NCBI GenBank assembly: GCA_036435485.1
Contig: CM071598.1
Coordinates: forward strand, 105,274,501-105,338,500
DNA: 64,000 nt
Direction of reading: 5' to 3'
From: Saposhnikovia divaricata
Lineage: Eukaryota > Streptophyta > Magnoliopsida > Apiales > Apiaceae
Shown here: piece by piece, positions 48,601-60,043 of the stretch
Layout of the letters: each line of letters begins with the position of its first letter
Position numbering within the stretch: position 1 is the first letter of the stretch
Position numbers and translations under genes: made by a program
The notes under the pieces: model-generated
Database searches by the model: none
What the model saw: only the letters and a program-made list of their open reading frames with translations
Told to the model about the DNA's origin: nothing

Positions 48601-50402
48601 TAGCTTTGAAGTGCTTCAACCGTCAATTGTGGTGGGGCAGATCCTGATCCTGAAGCACTGTCATGTTGCACAGGCTTCAGCCATTGATTTATGAAGTCAG
48701 AGCTAGAGCTAGGCAAGCTAGACTCCTCAGTTACAGATGCAACTTCTGCAACTGGATGGATTGACTCTACTACTGTTGTCTCCACAGGTGTGGGATGAGT
48801 TACAACAATAGTTTACACGGGCACAGAGTCTCTAATGAAAACTAGTGAATCCCCTATGTTTGTGATGGTGTCATTAGGATATGCCCCAGCTTGCATTCCC
48901 TCACCATCTAAGTGTGGTTCCTGGGTGGTGAACAAAGTGTCATGCACTAAGTCACTTGAGTCCATTGGCTCACCAAGAGAAGAGAATTCTTGGTGATCAA
49001 TGCCTTACTCCTCAATTACTTGAGTTGCAGGCTCCAAAGAAATATCATTGTAAGATTCTGAAAGAAGAGTGTCTTGTAGATTGGATTTTGGCAACTCCCC
49101 CTTAGAAATAGAGGGAGTTTTAAGTGTGATGTGCTCTCCACTCAGTGTTGTGCCAGCTTTATCACTCCCAGGTGCTAACTCATTACAAGATAGTGCATTG
49201 GGGAGGATGCTTGATTCTATAGATGCACCCTATTGAGAGGGTACATCTAGTGAGCTGTTTGCCCCTGATTTTACAACTCCATCCATTTGTGTGACTGAAG
49301 AGGTGGTTTTAGATTTCTTCTTCTTTGGCGTTAGTAAGGGTGACTCAGGTTCCTCACTTTCTAAACCTAATTCTACAGCCAATGCTGCTTCAGTTAAGAT
49401 ATTCAATGGTTCAGAAACAATCTGTTTTCTCCTTTTTACTAACACCACTTGTTGAGAGGATGATGCAGGTGGCTCTATGTTTGGTACAGTGTTTGGTTGA
49501 GGGGGTTGGTTAGCAGGCCCTGGGTTAGCATTTTGTTCTACTTGCTTGGGCTGTGCTAACTCAGACTTAGAGGCAAATGTTGGCATGTTGTGGGGGTAAG
49601 ACTTAAATAACCTCTGCATATGAGGGGTTATTACAAGCCTAACATCCATATCATTCCTAGTCTCCAAGTTACCAAAAATGAGTTTGGTCATGGATTTCGG
49701 ATAACCTATTCTATTTCTATTTATCCCAGGCAATTCAGTCAGTTTACTATCTACAAAATTAAGAGCAGATTGAATAAAACGAGGGAAGAAAATTTCAGTA
49801 CCTCTCTTGGTTGAGTTCTTACCAAGTCTCCCATATAGCTCCTGCATAATTAGATTACCCACATTGATTTTCCTATCATATGCCAGGGAGTATGCAATTT
49901 GCTGTGCAGGTGCACTGATTTGATCAAAACTCGACTTTCTAGTAGTGAACACCTGTAGCAGTGTGGCGAACACAAAACTCCATTCCTTTCTGAGACACTT
50001 CCGGTTCATTTTTCCAATCTTGATTGTATCAGCATATCTGATAAAGTCGAAGAATGTAATCAAATCATCATCAGATACCAGAGGATGATACAGGTCCTGA
50101 TGAAGTCCTAGTGCTTGATTCATATCTTCTGTAGTGATAGTAACCTCTTTCTCTTATATTTTACAGTAGATGATATAAGAGGTTACTGCATTTTAGAGAG
50201 CAATAACTTCCACAGTGGCTGTCCTCCAAAACTGTTCTAGGAGATCTAGGTACATAGTTGGGTTGGTTGAGAGTGCATCCTTGATGTATGACTCAGACAT
50301 CCAGCGAACGAAGCACTTGAAATTAGCATTGGGTGCTTCCACATCACTAGTAATAGCAATGAAGTTGGTGTGGGTAGGAATTGTGAGTTGGGTATTTGCC
50401 AT
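45604..50402 (-). pseudogene. Very long extra ORF (env-like position) of the copia element
   Basis: About 1,600 codons between pol and PPT. One frame holds 50402 to about 46990, broken by several single stops (including about 50190, 50155, 48600, 48045 and 47590). A shift then moves the frame for 46656-45604. It starts MANTQLTIPTHTNFIAIT. The N-terminal 300 codons have a conserved look (NPTMYLDLLEQFWRTATVEV, FVFATLLQVFTTRKSSFDQI, IMQELYGR). After that come Pro/Ser/Thr-rich linkers, a likely coiled coil at about 47820-47960 (VDALEKEVTLLKQSNAHLTD) and a Lys-rich C-terminus. I see no clear signal peptide or membrane segment, so env is only a positional label. It has no assigned function. Confidence 0.7.
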
Positions 50403-51246
50403 TGTTACACAGAGAGACGAGAGAAGAGAATGAAGGTTGAAGAAGAAATTTAGCTTTTGAAGTTAGGGTTTTCAGAAGTTTTGGAACTTTAGATGCTTGA
50501 GAAATCGAATGAAATGAAACGAATAGATGTAAAACTGTATAAGTATGAAGTACTTGAATTGTCGATTAGATATATGTTTTGTATCGACCAGTCAGTCATT
50601 CGAGAAGTAGAAATCAACTATTCGATAAGTCAAGAGAGGCTTAATCGATATCTCAAGCAGTTTGTAACTCACAGCTGGCTATTATCTAACTTAGAAATAA
50701 TTCCAAATTAAATAAAATATGTTTTTATGAGTGATTTAAAATTCTGAATAAAAATCCAAAAACGGTTAAGATTCAGCGAAAATTCAGCCTTTTCAAATGA
50801 TTCGACAACTCAAATGTTCTATTCGAGAATTCAGTCATTAGAGAACTCAAATGTCCTATTCGAGAAGTCAAGCAAGTCTCTGTTCGATTTCTCCAAAATT
50901 CACTATTCGAGAACTCAAGAGTGTTCCAAATAGACTTGTTAGAGAAGTCGACCATAGACATGAAAGTCATCAGAGAAGTCTGACTTATCGAGCTACACTT
51001 TCCACTCATAAAAGTTAATTTTCATTATCTTTTCAAAATTCACCAGAATTATTCAATGAAGAATATTCTAACAAATTAAATAGTGATAATCTTAAAATTT
51101 CATGCTAATTCGAATATTATTTTCAACATATGCAACAGATTTGAAATATTTATAAATCATATTTCAGCCAACGCTTACTTCAAAAATATTGAGAATTTAG
51201 ATAAAGCAAGTGTTTACTGCTGCAGCAATCTAGTTGATATTTTCAT
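50403..51246 (-). other. Spacer between copia pol and the extra ORF
   Basis: 844 bp without a credible gene. It contains about ten motifs centred on TTCGA (for example ATTCGAGAAGT and ATTCGAGAACTC), clustered at 50500-50650 and 50795-50960. The rest (51000-51180) is AT-rich. Confidence 0.6.
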
Positions 51247-53936
51247 TTAGCCAGATTTTGAAGAATTCAGCATTCCAATCTCAATAACCAACCTTGTGAA
51301 GGTGGCTTCATCCAATGGCTTAGTGAATATATCAGCTAACTATTTATCTGTAGGGACATAATGCAACTCAATGGTTCCATTAGTTGCATGCTCCCTAATG
51401 AAATGATATCTGATGTCAATGTGCTTTGTCCTAGAATGATTGACAGGATTGACAACTATAGAGATTGCACTTGTGTTGTCACACATGATTGGAATTCTTT
51501 CCAACACAAGTCCATAATCTCTAAGCTGATTTCTAATCCAAAGCACTTGAGCACAGCAACTTCCATCAGCTATGTATTCAGCCTCAGCTGTGGAAGTTGA
51601 CACAGATTGTTGTTTCTAGATGTACCAAGAGACTAACCTTTGTCCAAGAAACTGGCAGCTACCTGAGATTCTTTTCCTATCCACTCTGCATCCAGCATAA
51701 TCAGCATCAGAATAACCAACCAAATTGAACCCTGTGTCCTTAGGATACCATAAACCCCAGTTTGAAGTGCCCTTCAGATATCTAAAGATCCTTTTTATAG
51801 CAATCAAATGTGACTCTTTTGGATTTGATTAAAACCTTGCACACAGATATGTAGCAAACATGATGTCTGGCCTACTTGCAGTGAGATAGAGTAGAGAACC
51901 AACCATGCCTCTGTAGACTGAGATACCTACTCTCTTGCCTTTGACATCTTCATCCAATTTGGTGGCAGTAGCCATGGGTGTCTTTGCAGGTGAGCAGTCT
52001 TCTAAGTTAAACTTCTTTAATAAATCCTTGATGTACTTGGTTTGACTGATGAAGATACCATCCTTCCTCTGACTAACTAGCAATCCAAGAAAGAATGTTA
52101 ACTCTCCCATCATACTCATCTCATATCTACTTTGCATGAGCTTAGAGAATTTCTCACACGGCTTCTCATTTGTAGAGCCAAATATGATATAATCCACATA
52201 GATTTGAACTAGGATAATATCATTACCATGCTTTTTGTAAAACAGTGTCTTGTCCAATGTGCCTCTAGTGAATTGATTTTCAAGAAGAAATTGTGATAAA
52301 GTGTCATACCATGCCCTTGGAGCCTGCTTAAGTCCATCAATGCCTTAAGCAATCTGTAGACAAATTCTGGGAAATGTGGATCCTCAAAGCTAGGTGGTTG
52401 TTGCACATAAACTTCTTCTTCCAACTCCCCTTTCAGAAATGCACTCTTGACATCCATTTGATAGACTTTAAAGTTTGAATGAGCAGCAAATGCCAAGAAG
52501 ATTCTGATGGCTTCCAATCTAGCAACAGGAGCAAATGTCTCATCATAGTCAATGCCTTCCTGTTGAGAGTATCCTTTTGCAACCAACCTTGCTTTGTTTC
52601 TTACTATTACACCATCTTCATCTATTTTATTCTTCAGAACCCATTTTGTTACAACAATGGTTCTGTTCTTTGGTGCAGGCACAAGTTCCCATACTTTGTT
52701 TCTTTCAAATTGATTCAGCTCCTCTTGCATAGCAATAATCCAATCTGGATCGAACAGTGTATCATCAAGTTTATTAGGCTCAATTTGAGATAGAAAGAAA
52801 CCATAGAGGCACTCATTTTGAGTTGCTCTCCTAGTTCTCACTCCTGCATTTGGATCTCCAATAATTTGCTCTGTAGTGTATGACCTATCCCATTTCCTTG
52901 AGTGCTCAGTTGATTTCTCAACCTTGATGTTGCTTCATCATCCAAGTCATGATCATTTTCATTTCCTCCCCCTGTGAAGTTGCTACTATTCACATGTGTG
53001 TCTTGGATACTAGTCTCTTCACTGTTGATTGGATCAGATTCTTCTCTTGCTTCATCATTCACTTGAGTTTGTTGAACTAGAATTTCAACTTCAGTTTCAA
53101 TCTCTTCATTAGAATCATCTAGATTTTCAAACTTTAATGGATCTCTATCTGCATCATTGGCTTCTTCTAATCCAGGTAGTTTGCTGTCATCAAATGTCAC
53201 ATCTGTGCTTTCCATAACTTTCTTTTGACTGATGACATAAACTTTGTATTCAATTCTCTCCATAGAATAGCCAAGAAAAATTCCTTTAAATGCCTTTGCA
53301 TCAAACTTCCCAACATATTCTGAATTGTCTTTCAACACAAAGCATTTGCTTCCAAAAGTATGAACATACTTTAGAGTAGGCTTCTTTCCAGTCATCAAAT
53401 TGTAAGGTGTCTTTCCAGTGTTTTTGTTGATGAGGGTTCTGTTCTGGATATAGCATGCAGTGCTCACAGCCTCAGCCCAAAAGCATGTAGGCATCTTTGC
53501 ATCAAGCAACATTGTTCTAGCAGCCTCAATTAGAGTTCTATTCTTTCTCTCAACTACTTCATTTTGTTGTGGAGTCCTTGGAGCTGAGAATTGTTGAGAA
53601 ATGCCATTCTCTTTGCAAAATGCTTCAGGTAAGGCATTTCTGAACTCTGTTCCATTATCACTTCTCAATGCAATCACACTTGCATTGTTGGCTTTTCCTT
53701 CCTTATTAACTTTCTTTATGTTCTCAATGATTACTTGTGAAGCCTCATCCTTTGATGCTAGAAATTCCACCCATATATACCTTGTGTAGTTATCAACCAT
53801 CACTAGGGCATACTTCTTTCTTGAGAGTGACATAATATTGACAGGCCCAAACAAATCCATATGAATTAATTGCAGGGGCTTGGTGATTGATGTCACTGTC
53901 TTTGACTTGTGGCTTGACCTTTTCATCTTTCCTTTG
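51247..53936 (-). pseudogene. Copia pol: truncated integrase, RT, RNase H
   Basis: Integrase core is at 53870-52840, with LIHMDLFGPVN, LRSDNGTEFRN and TPQQNEVVERKNRTL. The N-terminal zinc finger is lost at 53937. RT begins about 52840 in another frame (DWIIAMQEELNQFERNKVW, KARLVAKGYSQQEGIDYDET, MDVKSAFLKGELEEEVYV), and a second shift near 52330 moves to the third frame. The YVDD box reads YVDY (52189-52200), so a catalytic Asp is replaced. RNase H follows with VGYSDADYAGC and STSTAEAEYIA. Stops occur at about 51827, 51614 and 51338, and the final stop is at 51247-51249. Inactive. Confidence 0.87.
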
Positions 53937-54096
53937 ACTCTGATTTCATCTCTGGGACTATAACGGGTGTGTTTTACATTGTCGTGTTGGGTCATAGAGA
54001 TGTAATTTATTTTATGTTAAGGAAAGTTCAAGTGTTGTGGACAGAATTGGAAACCGTAACGACCGGATCCCGGACCCCGGATCTGGGGGTGTTACA
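53937..54096 (+). repeat. 160-bp terminal fragment of a family-B LTR
   Basis: Nearly identical to the reverse complement of 23789-23948, ending in ...GGGGGTGTTACA at 54096. It is the 3'-terminal piece of an LTR in plus orientation. No primer-binding site follows it; integrase sequence of family A does. On its left it cuts into the copia integrase. Confidence 0.9.
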
Positions 54097-54785
54097 GTTG
54101 GGATGACCACTTGCCGTTAATTGAATTTTCCTACAACAACAGTTACCATGCGAGTATAGGAATGGCCCCATATGAAGCTTTATACGGACGAAGATGTCGA
54201 TCTCCCTTGTGTTGGGAAGAGGTTGGAGAGCGGAAGATTTTAGGGCCCGAACTGGTCCAACAGACGAGAGAAACCATCGAACTTATACGAGGATGGCTGG
54301 TAGCAGCCCAGGATAGATAGAAGAAGTATGCAGACCAGAACCGCAAGGACAAAGAATATGAGGTAGGAGAGTTCGTGATGCTAAAAGTATCGCCGTGGAA
54401 GGGATTGATGGGATTTGGAAAGAAAGGGAAGTTAAGTCCGAGGTTTATAGGACATTTTGAGATTTTGAGGCATGTTGGAAAGTTAGTCTATGAACTAGCC
54501 TTGCCCCCGAGCTTGCAGCAAGTGCATAATGTGTTCTATATGTCCATGCTACGACCCTACCACACGGACTTTCGGCATATGATAGAATACGACCAGATAG
54601 ACCTACAGCCAGATTTGACTTATGTGGAGAAACCAGTGGAAATCATGGATAGAAAAGAACAAGTGCTGAGGAACAAGGTTGTCAAACTAGTGAGAGTTTT
54701 GTGGAGGAACCAGAATGTCGAAGAATCAACATGGGAACTAGAGAGCACGATGCGTGAAAAGTACCCCCAGCTGTTTTCAACCTGA
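54097..54785 (+). pseudogene. Integrase C-terminus with chromodomain, family A
   Basis: About 229 codons in one frame from 54099, with one in-frame TAG at 54318. It starts at WDDHLPLIEFSYNNSYHAS, continues through GMAPYEALYGRRCRSPLCW and the GPY/F-like LSPRFIGHFEIL, and ends with VEIMDRKEQVLRNKV...WRNQNVEESTWE, the chromodomain-like tail that binds histone-marked chromatin in chromoviruses. The whole upstream element is missing. It is better preserved than the same part of A1 (8510-8950). Confidence 0.87.
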
Positions 54786-54805
54786 TTCCGGGACGGAATC
54801 CTTTT

Positions 54806-54818
54806 AAGGAGGGGAGGC
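54806..54818 (+). other. Polypurine tract, family A
   Basis: AAGGAGGGGAGGC directly before the LTR at 54819. Confidence 0.9.
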
Positions 54819-57800
54819 TGTAAGAACCCTAATTTTTGTAATATTTTTTTTTAATATCTTATGACATTGTGAGTTTGGAACCTTTTGAGTCATCCATGTT
54901 GTTTAATGGAATTGATTATCTGAGAAATTATGTTGTTACATTCACTATGTAAGATAAAGGGAAGGTTGTTGAAGGCAAGAGTCTTATTGTTAGTAAGATT
55001 TATAAAACTTGAGATTTGAGAGTTATTAGAATATTAAAAGATTTTTAAGGGATTATGACAAGGAGTTATAGATATTCGAGGAATTTACACAATTAAGTAC
55101 TTAAGGAATTACAAGGGAAATCTCTACGCGACAAAATATTATTACGAGGAGTTAATTAAGATACGATATGAATTAAAGATTAAGTGACAAGCATTGGTGA
55201 AGGAATAATGATACAAGGAAAGATATTACATGCAAGTCCCATGCAACTAGATTGTTAGAAAAGCAAACAAGAAATGCAAAAGCAACTAGAGGAATAGTAA
55301 CTAGTTAGTGCATTACTCTAGGAGACAAAGAGGTATGGTGTGTCTAGTCTACTACTAGGCTTGTCAACATGTGATACAATAATACATATAACAAATACAC
55401 ATCACAATTACATATCACTTTATTCAAAATCACCCAAGCAAACCACTCTCTCTCTCCCCCATTACAAAGCTCTCGGCCCAAGCTCTAGAGGAGGAAGAAG
55501 AAAATTTTTTCTTTAACTTCTCATGACTTACAATTCAAGATAAAATTCCTAGGTCCTCTACACTCTATAAGAAAGGTATGCTATGAATTTCAACCCCTTT
55601 CATCCACTAGATTTTGAGATATAAATTGTTGAAGTTTGAGTGAATAGTAACCAAGAATGTTTATCTTTTAGATCTTGAATTATAAGGATTGTAGGGACTC
55701 ATCCAAGGTGTTCTTGAGGCTTGTAAAGCTTACCCAAGGTTCCTAGATACTCAAGAAGGTATAAAACTCTAACCCCTCTTAGCCATGAATTATTTATGGT
55801 GTATAATGTTAGATCCATGGATTTTAGTATGAATCTTGGTCATATGAGTTATTGATGATGTAGATCTTGAGTTTAAATATTGTTGTTGTGATTTTTAAGC
55901 TTGTAGTTAGTGTATATAGCTCCATGTGTGCTATACAGTATGATCTTGGTGGTTTAGATGATGGTTGTGATGTATACAAAGAATTCTTGAATGGTTAAGT
56001 AAGAAAGCAAGCTGTGAAAATTTTCTGGGAACTGGTACTGTCTTGTAGGAGGGTTTTGAACCCCTAAATCTTGTCCCCTGAGGTCCTAATTTATATGGTT
56101 GGAAAGGTATTTGAATGTAGTTTCCAGAAATATAAGGTTCATGACTAGGTGATGTATAGATTTTGAGTTATGGCCTGAGAAGTGAAGAGTGGTTCTGGAA
56201 TCCGAACTGCACTAAATGGTCCAATTGTGAGCCTTCTTTAAACCCCTAAAAATTTATGTAGGATCTTGGAAAAATTAGGGGAGCTAGTAATTGCAGTGGT
56301 GAAGGCTACCCAAAAAGAATTGGATTAAAATATGTATTTTTCAATTTTATAAAAATGTTAGAGTAAAATTCGCGCAAGTGAAAAAGTTGTAAGTGGAGTA
56401 TGATTTAAGGGGGGATTAATACGCTTCGAATATGGTAACCAAATTAAGTCGAATAAGTGACGAGCGTAATCGAGTGATGACATGAACCTATAGTGGAGCT
56501 AGAGAGTCATAAGACGAAGTCATTAAGTTAATTTTGTACCCCCTAAAACCTCGTAATTAAAAAGATATTGTTAAGGTACTAACGAACGACTATTGGTTAT
56601 GTATAGATCATCATTCCACTCCGCAAGCTCGACCACCCCAACCTCACCAAGGCAAGTTTACTTTTCAAAACTTACATATATAAGGACTTTCACTGTTGTG
56701 TTTGTAGTTTTCAATCGTAATATATGCTTATGCTTATTGAGGTTATGATGAAATGTGAGATATATGCACATATATGTTTGTACCCCTTTGAACTTAGAAT
56801 GAAATGTTTTCTTCGGACAACGACTCTAGCAATAGAGGTCGTAGCGGTCCAAATATTCCATTGACCGGGGAGCGGTATATTATGGTATCGTGATTAAATT
56901 GCGAAAACCCGAAGGGTCATTCGGGAAGTATCGTATACTTAAGTATTTATTTTTATATCATCATAAATACTCAAAAATACCTATCTTGGATTAAAAGCTT
57001 ATTAATTAAATAATTATTTTATTAATTATTAATATTAAATCTTAAAATATCATTTATTAATTATTGTTCATTCTTTTAAAGGCAAAGCTAATCCAAGATA
57101 CCTTTAGCACTTTCAAACTCGAACTCTTTCGAACTCAAAATATTTTCGAAAACCCCCGGTCAGGTTTTGCTTCTTGTACGATTTCAAGAATTATCGGTCG
57201 ATTGATGTCGGACCTCAACTACTCAGTTTTCATTCAAAATAAAATTTTTAAAAGAAAAAGAAAAAGGGACTCTGGCAGGTGTGGGAATCGTTGACGAACG
57301 ATTCCCGGGATGTGTAAGCGGCCGTGAGCCTGGCGGTCCATCAATTATTATTCCGGCCCTGGTGTTGCCGAAGGATGATTACGGATGTAGTTTTCATCGA
57401 GGGTGATTACGGATGTAGTTTTCACCCGAGGATGGTTACGGATGTAGTTTCTATCCTTCTACCGGTAGAGAAGACCCGCGGATTATTGGACTTGGATGTG
57501 GCGACTGATCATCGTCAATCCATGTCAGGTTTTATGTTTTCTTTAAGTCCCATTCCTCCACTTTGGAAAAATGCACTGACACTGCTTCTTAGGCCTATGT
57601 GCCAAGTTGCTGATAGTGTTCTATTTTGATGAGAAAGATGTTGACTTCATCCAGTATCTAGAACTGCAAGTTTACTTTGAAAACAAGGGCACGTATTGAT
57701 GCACCTTTGAAATTTATCAACCATGACAAATGATTTTATAACCGATTGATATAAACGAGTTTAATAACTGCTAAACACATATAATGTTATATTGCTTACC

Positions 57801-58314
57801 TTATACATATATTTCTTGCTGAGCTATAGTTGCTCACTCTTGCTTGTTTTCAAATTTACCAACACAACAGTTAAGAGAAATGGCAAGACCCAGACAGACT
57901 GCCCGAAAGCAGGTGACTAGGCCCGAGGCAGCAGTTGAGATTCCACCGGTAGGCCCCATTAGCCGGATTGGTTGGCAACTTTTGTTAGTACATTTTATTT
58001 ATAAGCATGACCTGCGCAAAGCAGTGTACCGTAACAAACATTCAAGCCGCTAACACCGCTTCATATCGAAGTGTTGTTGGTAGCATAAATGCTATTTAAT
58101 TCGGTCTGTAATAACTCTGAAACTTTTACTTTTGCTCAATCAAGTGTATGACGTTTCTGAGACTCTAACCTGTGTGTGTGTGTGTGTGTGCGGTATGAGT
58201 TTTATTGTGGGGTCGATGGCTATTTTATATATTATGTGCAAGAACAGGTATGTTATTAATGGAAAATGGACCGTGAGCGCCTAGATCTCCGACCCCGGAT
58301 CTGGGGGCGTCACA
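54819..58314 (+). repeat. Family-A LTR shared by two internal regions
   Basis: 3,496 bp, TGTAAGAACCC...GGGGGCGTCACA. The left side has a PPT and integrase end, as a 3' LTR would; the right side has a PBS and gag-pol, as a 5' LTR would. It is homologous to 1-3272 and 8984-11863. 57660-58260 is diverged from the A1 LTR. It carries a short TG microsatellite (58171-58190). Confidence 0.88.
57880..58053 (+). other. Short LTR ORF with a histone-H3-like N-terminus
   Basis: 57 codons from an ATG at 57880. The first ten residues, MARPRQTARK, match the canonical H3 tail at eight positions; the rest (QVTRPEAAVEIPPVGP...) does not look like H3. It lies about 430 bp before the LTR end and may fall in the transcribed leader. 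It could be coincidence; no evidence of translation. Confidence 0.35.
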
Positions 58315-58318
58315 GAAA

Positions 58319-58330
58319 TGGTATCAGAGC
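58319..58330 (+). other. Primer-binding site (tRNA-iMet type) of element A3
   Basis: TGGTATCAGAGC four bases after the LTR end at 58314. Confidence 0.93.
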
Positions 58331-58375
58331 GAGGTTACAGTTCTCAGAAACGATAGTAATTCAAGAAAGCAACCC

Positions 58376-58438
<63 letters not shown>
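58376..58438 (+). repeat. (TAA)n microsatellite in the leader
   Basis: About 21 uninterrupted units between ACCC flanks. Read as protein it gives only poly-Asn. Confidence 0.95.
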
Positions 58439-58439
<1 letters not shown>

Positions 58440-58585
58440 CCTAATAACAACCCTAATAATACCTAGAACTCTCATCGAGTTTACAGTCGGGTTATCGGAT
58501 ATAGCCCTGACTTTAAGGCCCATGAGGGAACTACTCCTTAAACCTTTCTTTATGGTTAGTGACCCACCTTATTTCCCTTGTGTAG

Positions 58586-59314
58586 ATGGCGGAGATACCA
58601 GACCCTGAGGCCTATGAGAGAGAGCATGATGAGGCACTGATGCGAGATACCGAGGATCCTGAGGAGGACATGGGTGCTGACCCTGAGCTTGGCCCCTGGA
58701 TTACGCTGATAGGAGATACTGATGATGAGGATCCCGATGAGGAGCCTTTTGAGCCTGAGCCTGAGCCTGTTACCCCCTCTCCTGTAGCTACTGACGAGGA
58801 GAGTGTGTGATCTGGTGAGGGCAGTGTTGTGTCACCCCCACCCTCTCCGCAGTCATTGAGCCCTGTTTCATCGGACGGTGACTCCGAGGATGATACTTCT
58901 GGCGAGGAGGAGCTTGACCCTACCCCTGCTCCTGCTCCTGCTCATGCACCTGCTCCTGTCCCTATCATACCACCCCCGTCGATGGACCTACCCCCGGTGT
59001 CGGGCACTGAGCACGCCTACGTGGTGTAGTTCCTGACCCGAGACCTACTTTCTACCGAGGCCAGACTTAATGAGGCGAGGTGGGCACTAGTGGAGGAGCG
59101 CGAGGTGCGACTGAGGATTCAGGCTGAGATGAGGACTGCGGTTGCTAGGAGGACTAGAGCTCGACTCCATAGGATTGAGAGGAGGAGTCGCGCGAGGATT
59201 ATCGGGTTGGGAGTCTGCGGGGGCGGAGTGGTCCAGGCTAGGGATGCTAGGCGTGTTGTGCGTCGTGCATTTTCCCGAGTGAGGGCCTTGCTCCGTCGCG
59301 GGGCGGCACCATGA
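58586..59314 (+). pseudogene. Leader ORF upstream of gag, unknown protein
   Basis: A single frame of 243 codons interrupted by two stops (TGA 58808, TAG 59027). Part one (58586-58807) is strongly acidic (MAEIPDPEAYEREHDEAL, many Glu/Asp/Pro). Part two is Pro/Ala/Ser-rich (PAPAPAHAPAPVP). Part three (59030-59311) looks helical and strongly basic (many Arg, e.g. RRTRARLHRIERRSRARI). GC content is well above the flanks and the frame is far longer than chance would leave in such sequence. I do not recognise it; basic helix plus acidic tail could suit nucleic-acid binding, which is speculation. Standard chromoviruses have gag as the first ORF. Confidence 0.6.
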
Positions 59315-60043
59315 TGTGTTACGGATAGCTCAGTCCTCTAGGTTCAGATGACATTAGTGTGTCGATTTTGCGGGATAGTTGACTTGTGCAGTGGTATCCT
59401 TTCTGACCAGTGGATGAGTAGACTGACCTACAGATATGTAGATGTGACTTCGGATAGTATGTACAGATGTAGCCCTACTTTTGTGTAGCCTTGACTATTC
59501 AGATGATGTACTTGTTATTGTTCCACTTTTGCTAGACTTTGACATTGGAACTATGTATTAGGCTCTAACATCCAAACTTTGTGATAACTCTTGTACCGTA
59601 TTTATCTAGTTTCAGTTTCCTTGATATTATCTCAAATGCCTTACTTTCCGATGCCATGCTTTACTGTTTTGATATACAACTGTGAATATACAATTTCTAC
59701 AAGCCGCAAATACAACCATACTGTTTTAAAGTTACGACATGCGATTTCATATTGTTCTCTACAAAATTTCCAAAATGTTCCTACAAATTTTAAAATAGAT
59801 TTTTCAAAAAAAAAAAAAAATCTATTAGTCGAAGTTTTGAAATCTCGAAAACTCCTGCAAATGTTTTCGCACCCCATAGCGATTTTTCCCCAAAAATGTT
59901 TCGACGTTTTATCACCAGCATCAGGTTATTAAAACTTTTGCAACTTCCACCCTTATGAGGAGGAACGATACGTTCCTGACTCGTGTAAACACTGTCAGGT
60001 AATTGGAAAACCCTAACCCATTTCTTGTTTCATTATCAGAATC
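59315..60043 (+). other. Untranslated spacer between leader ORF and gag
   Basis: AT-rich, with an A-run at 59807-59820. The 113-codon open stretch at 59591-59932 resembles no protein I know. Nothing else seen. Confidence 0.55.

Larger units (their letters stand above)
44139..53936 (-). mobile_element. SIRE/Maximus-like Ty1/copia element, 5' part missing
   Basis: Minus-strand element. In element order it has integrase (truncated at 53936), reverse transcriptase, RNase H, a spacer, a very long extra reading frame, PPT (45457-45470) and 3' LTR (44139-45456). The gene order INT-RT-RH is that of copia. The extra frame between pol and the LTR is typical of the SIRE/Maximus lineage. Gag, protease, PBS and 5' LTR are lost at the junction with a family-B LTR piece. 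The target-site copy on the left would be GCTGG (44134-44138). All coding parts carry stops or frameshifts. Confidence 0.88.

Noticed and set aside
58266..58466. Poly-Asn ORF
   Set aside because: Translation of the TAA microsatellite in the retrotransposon leader.
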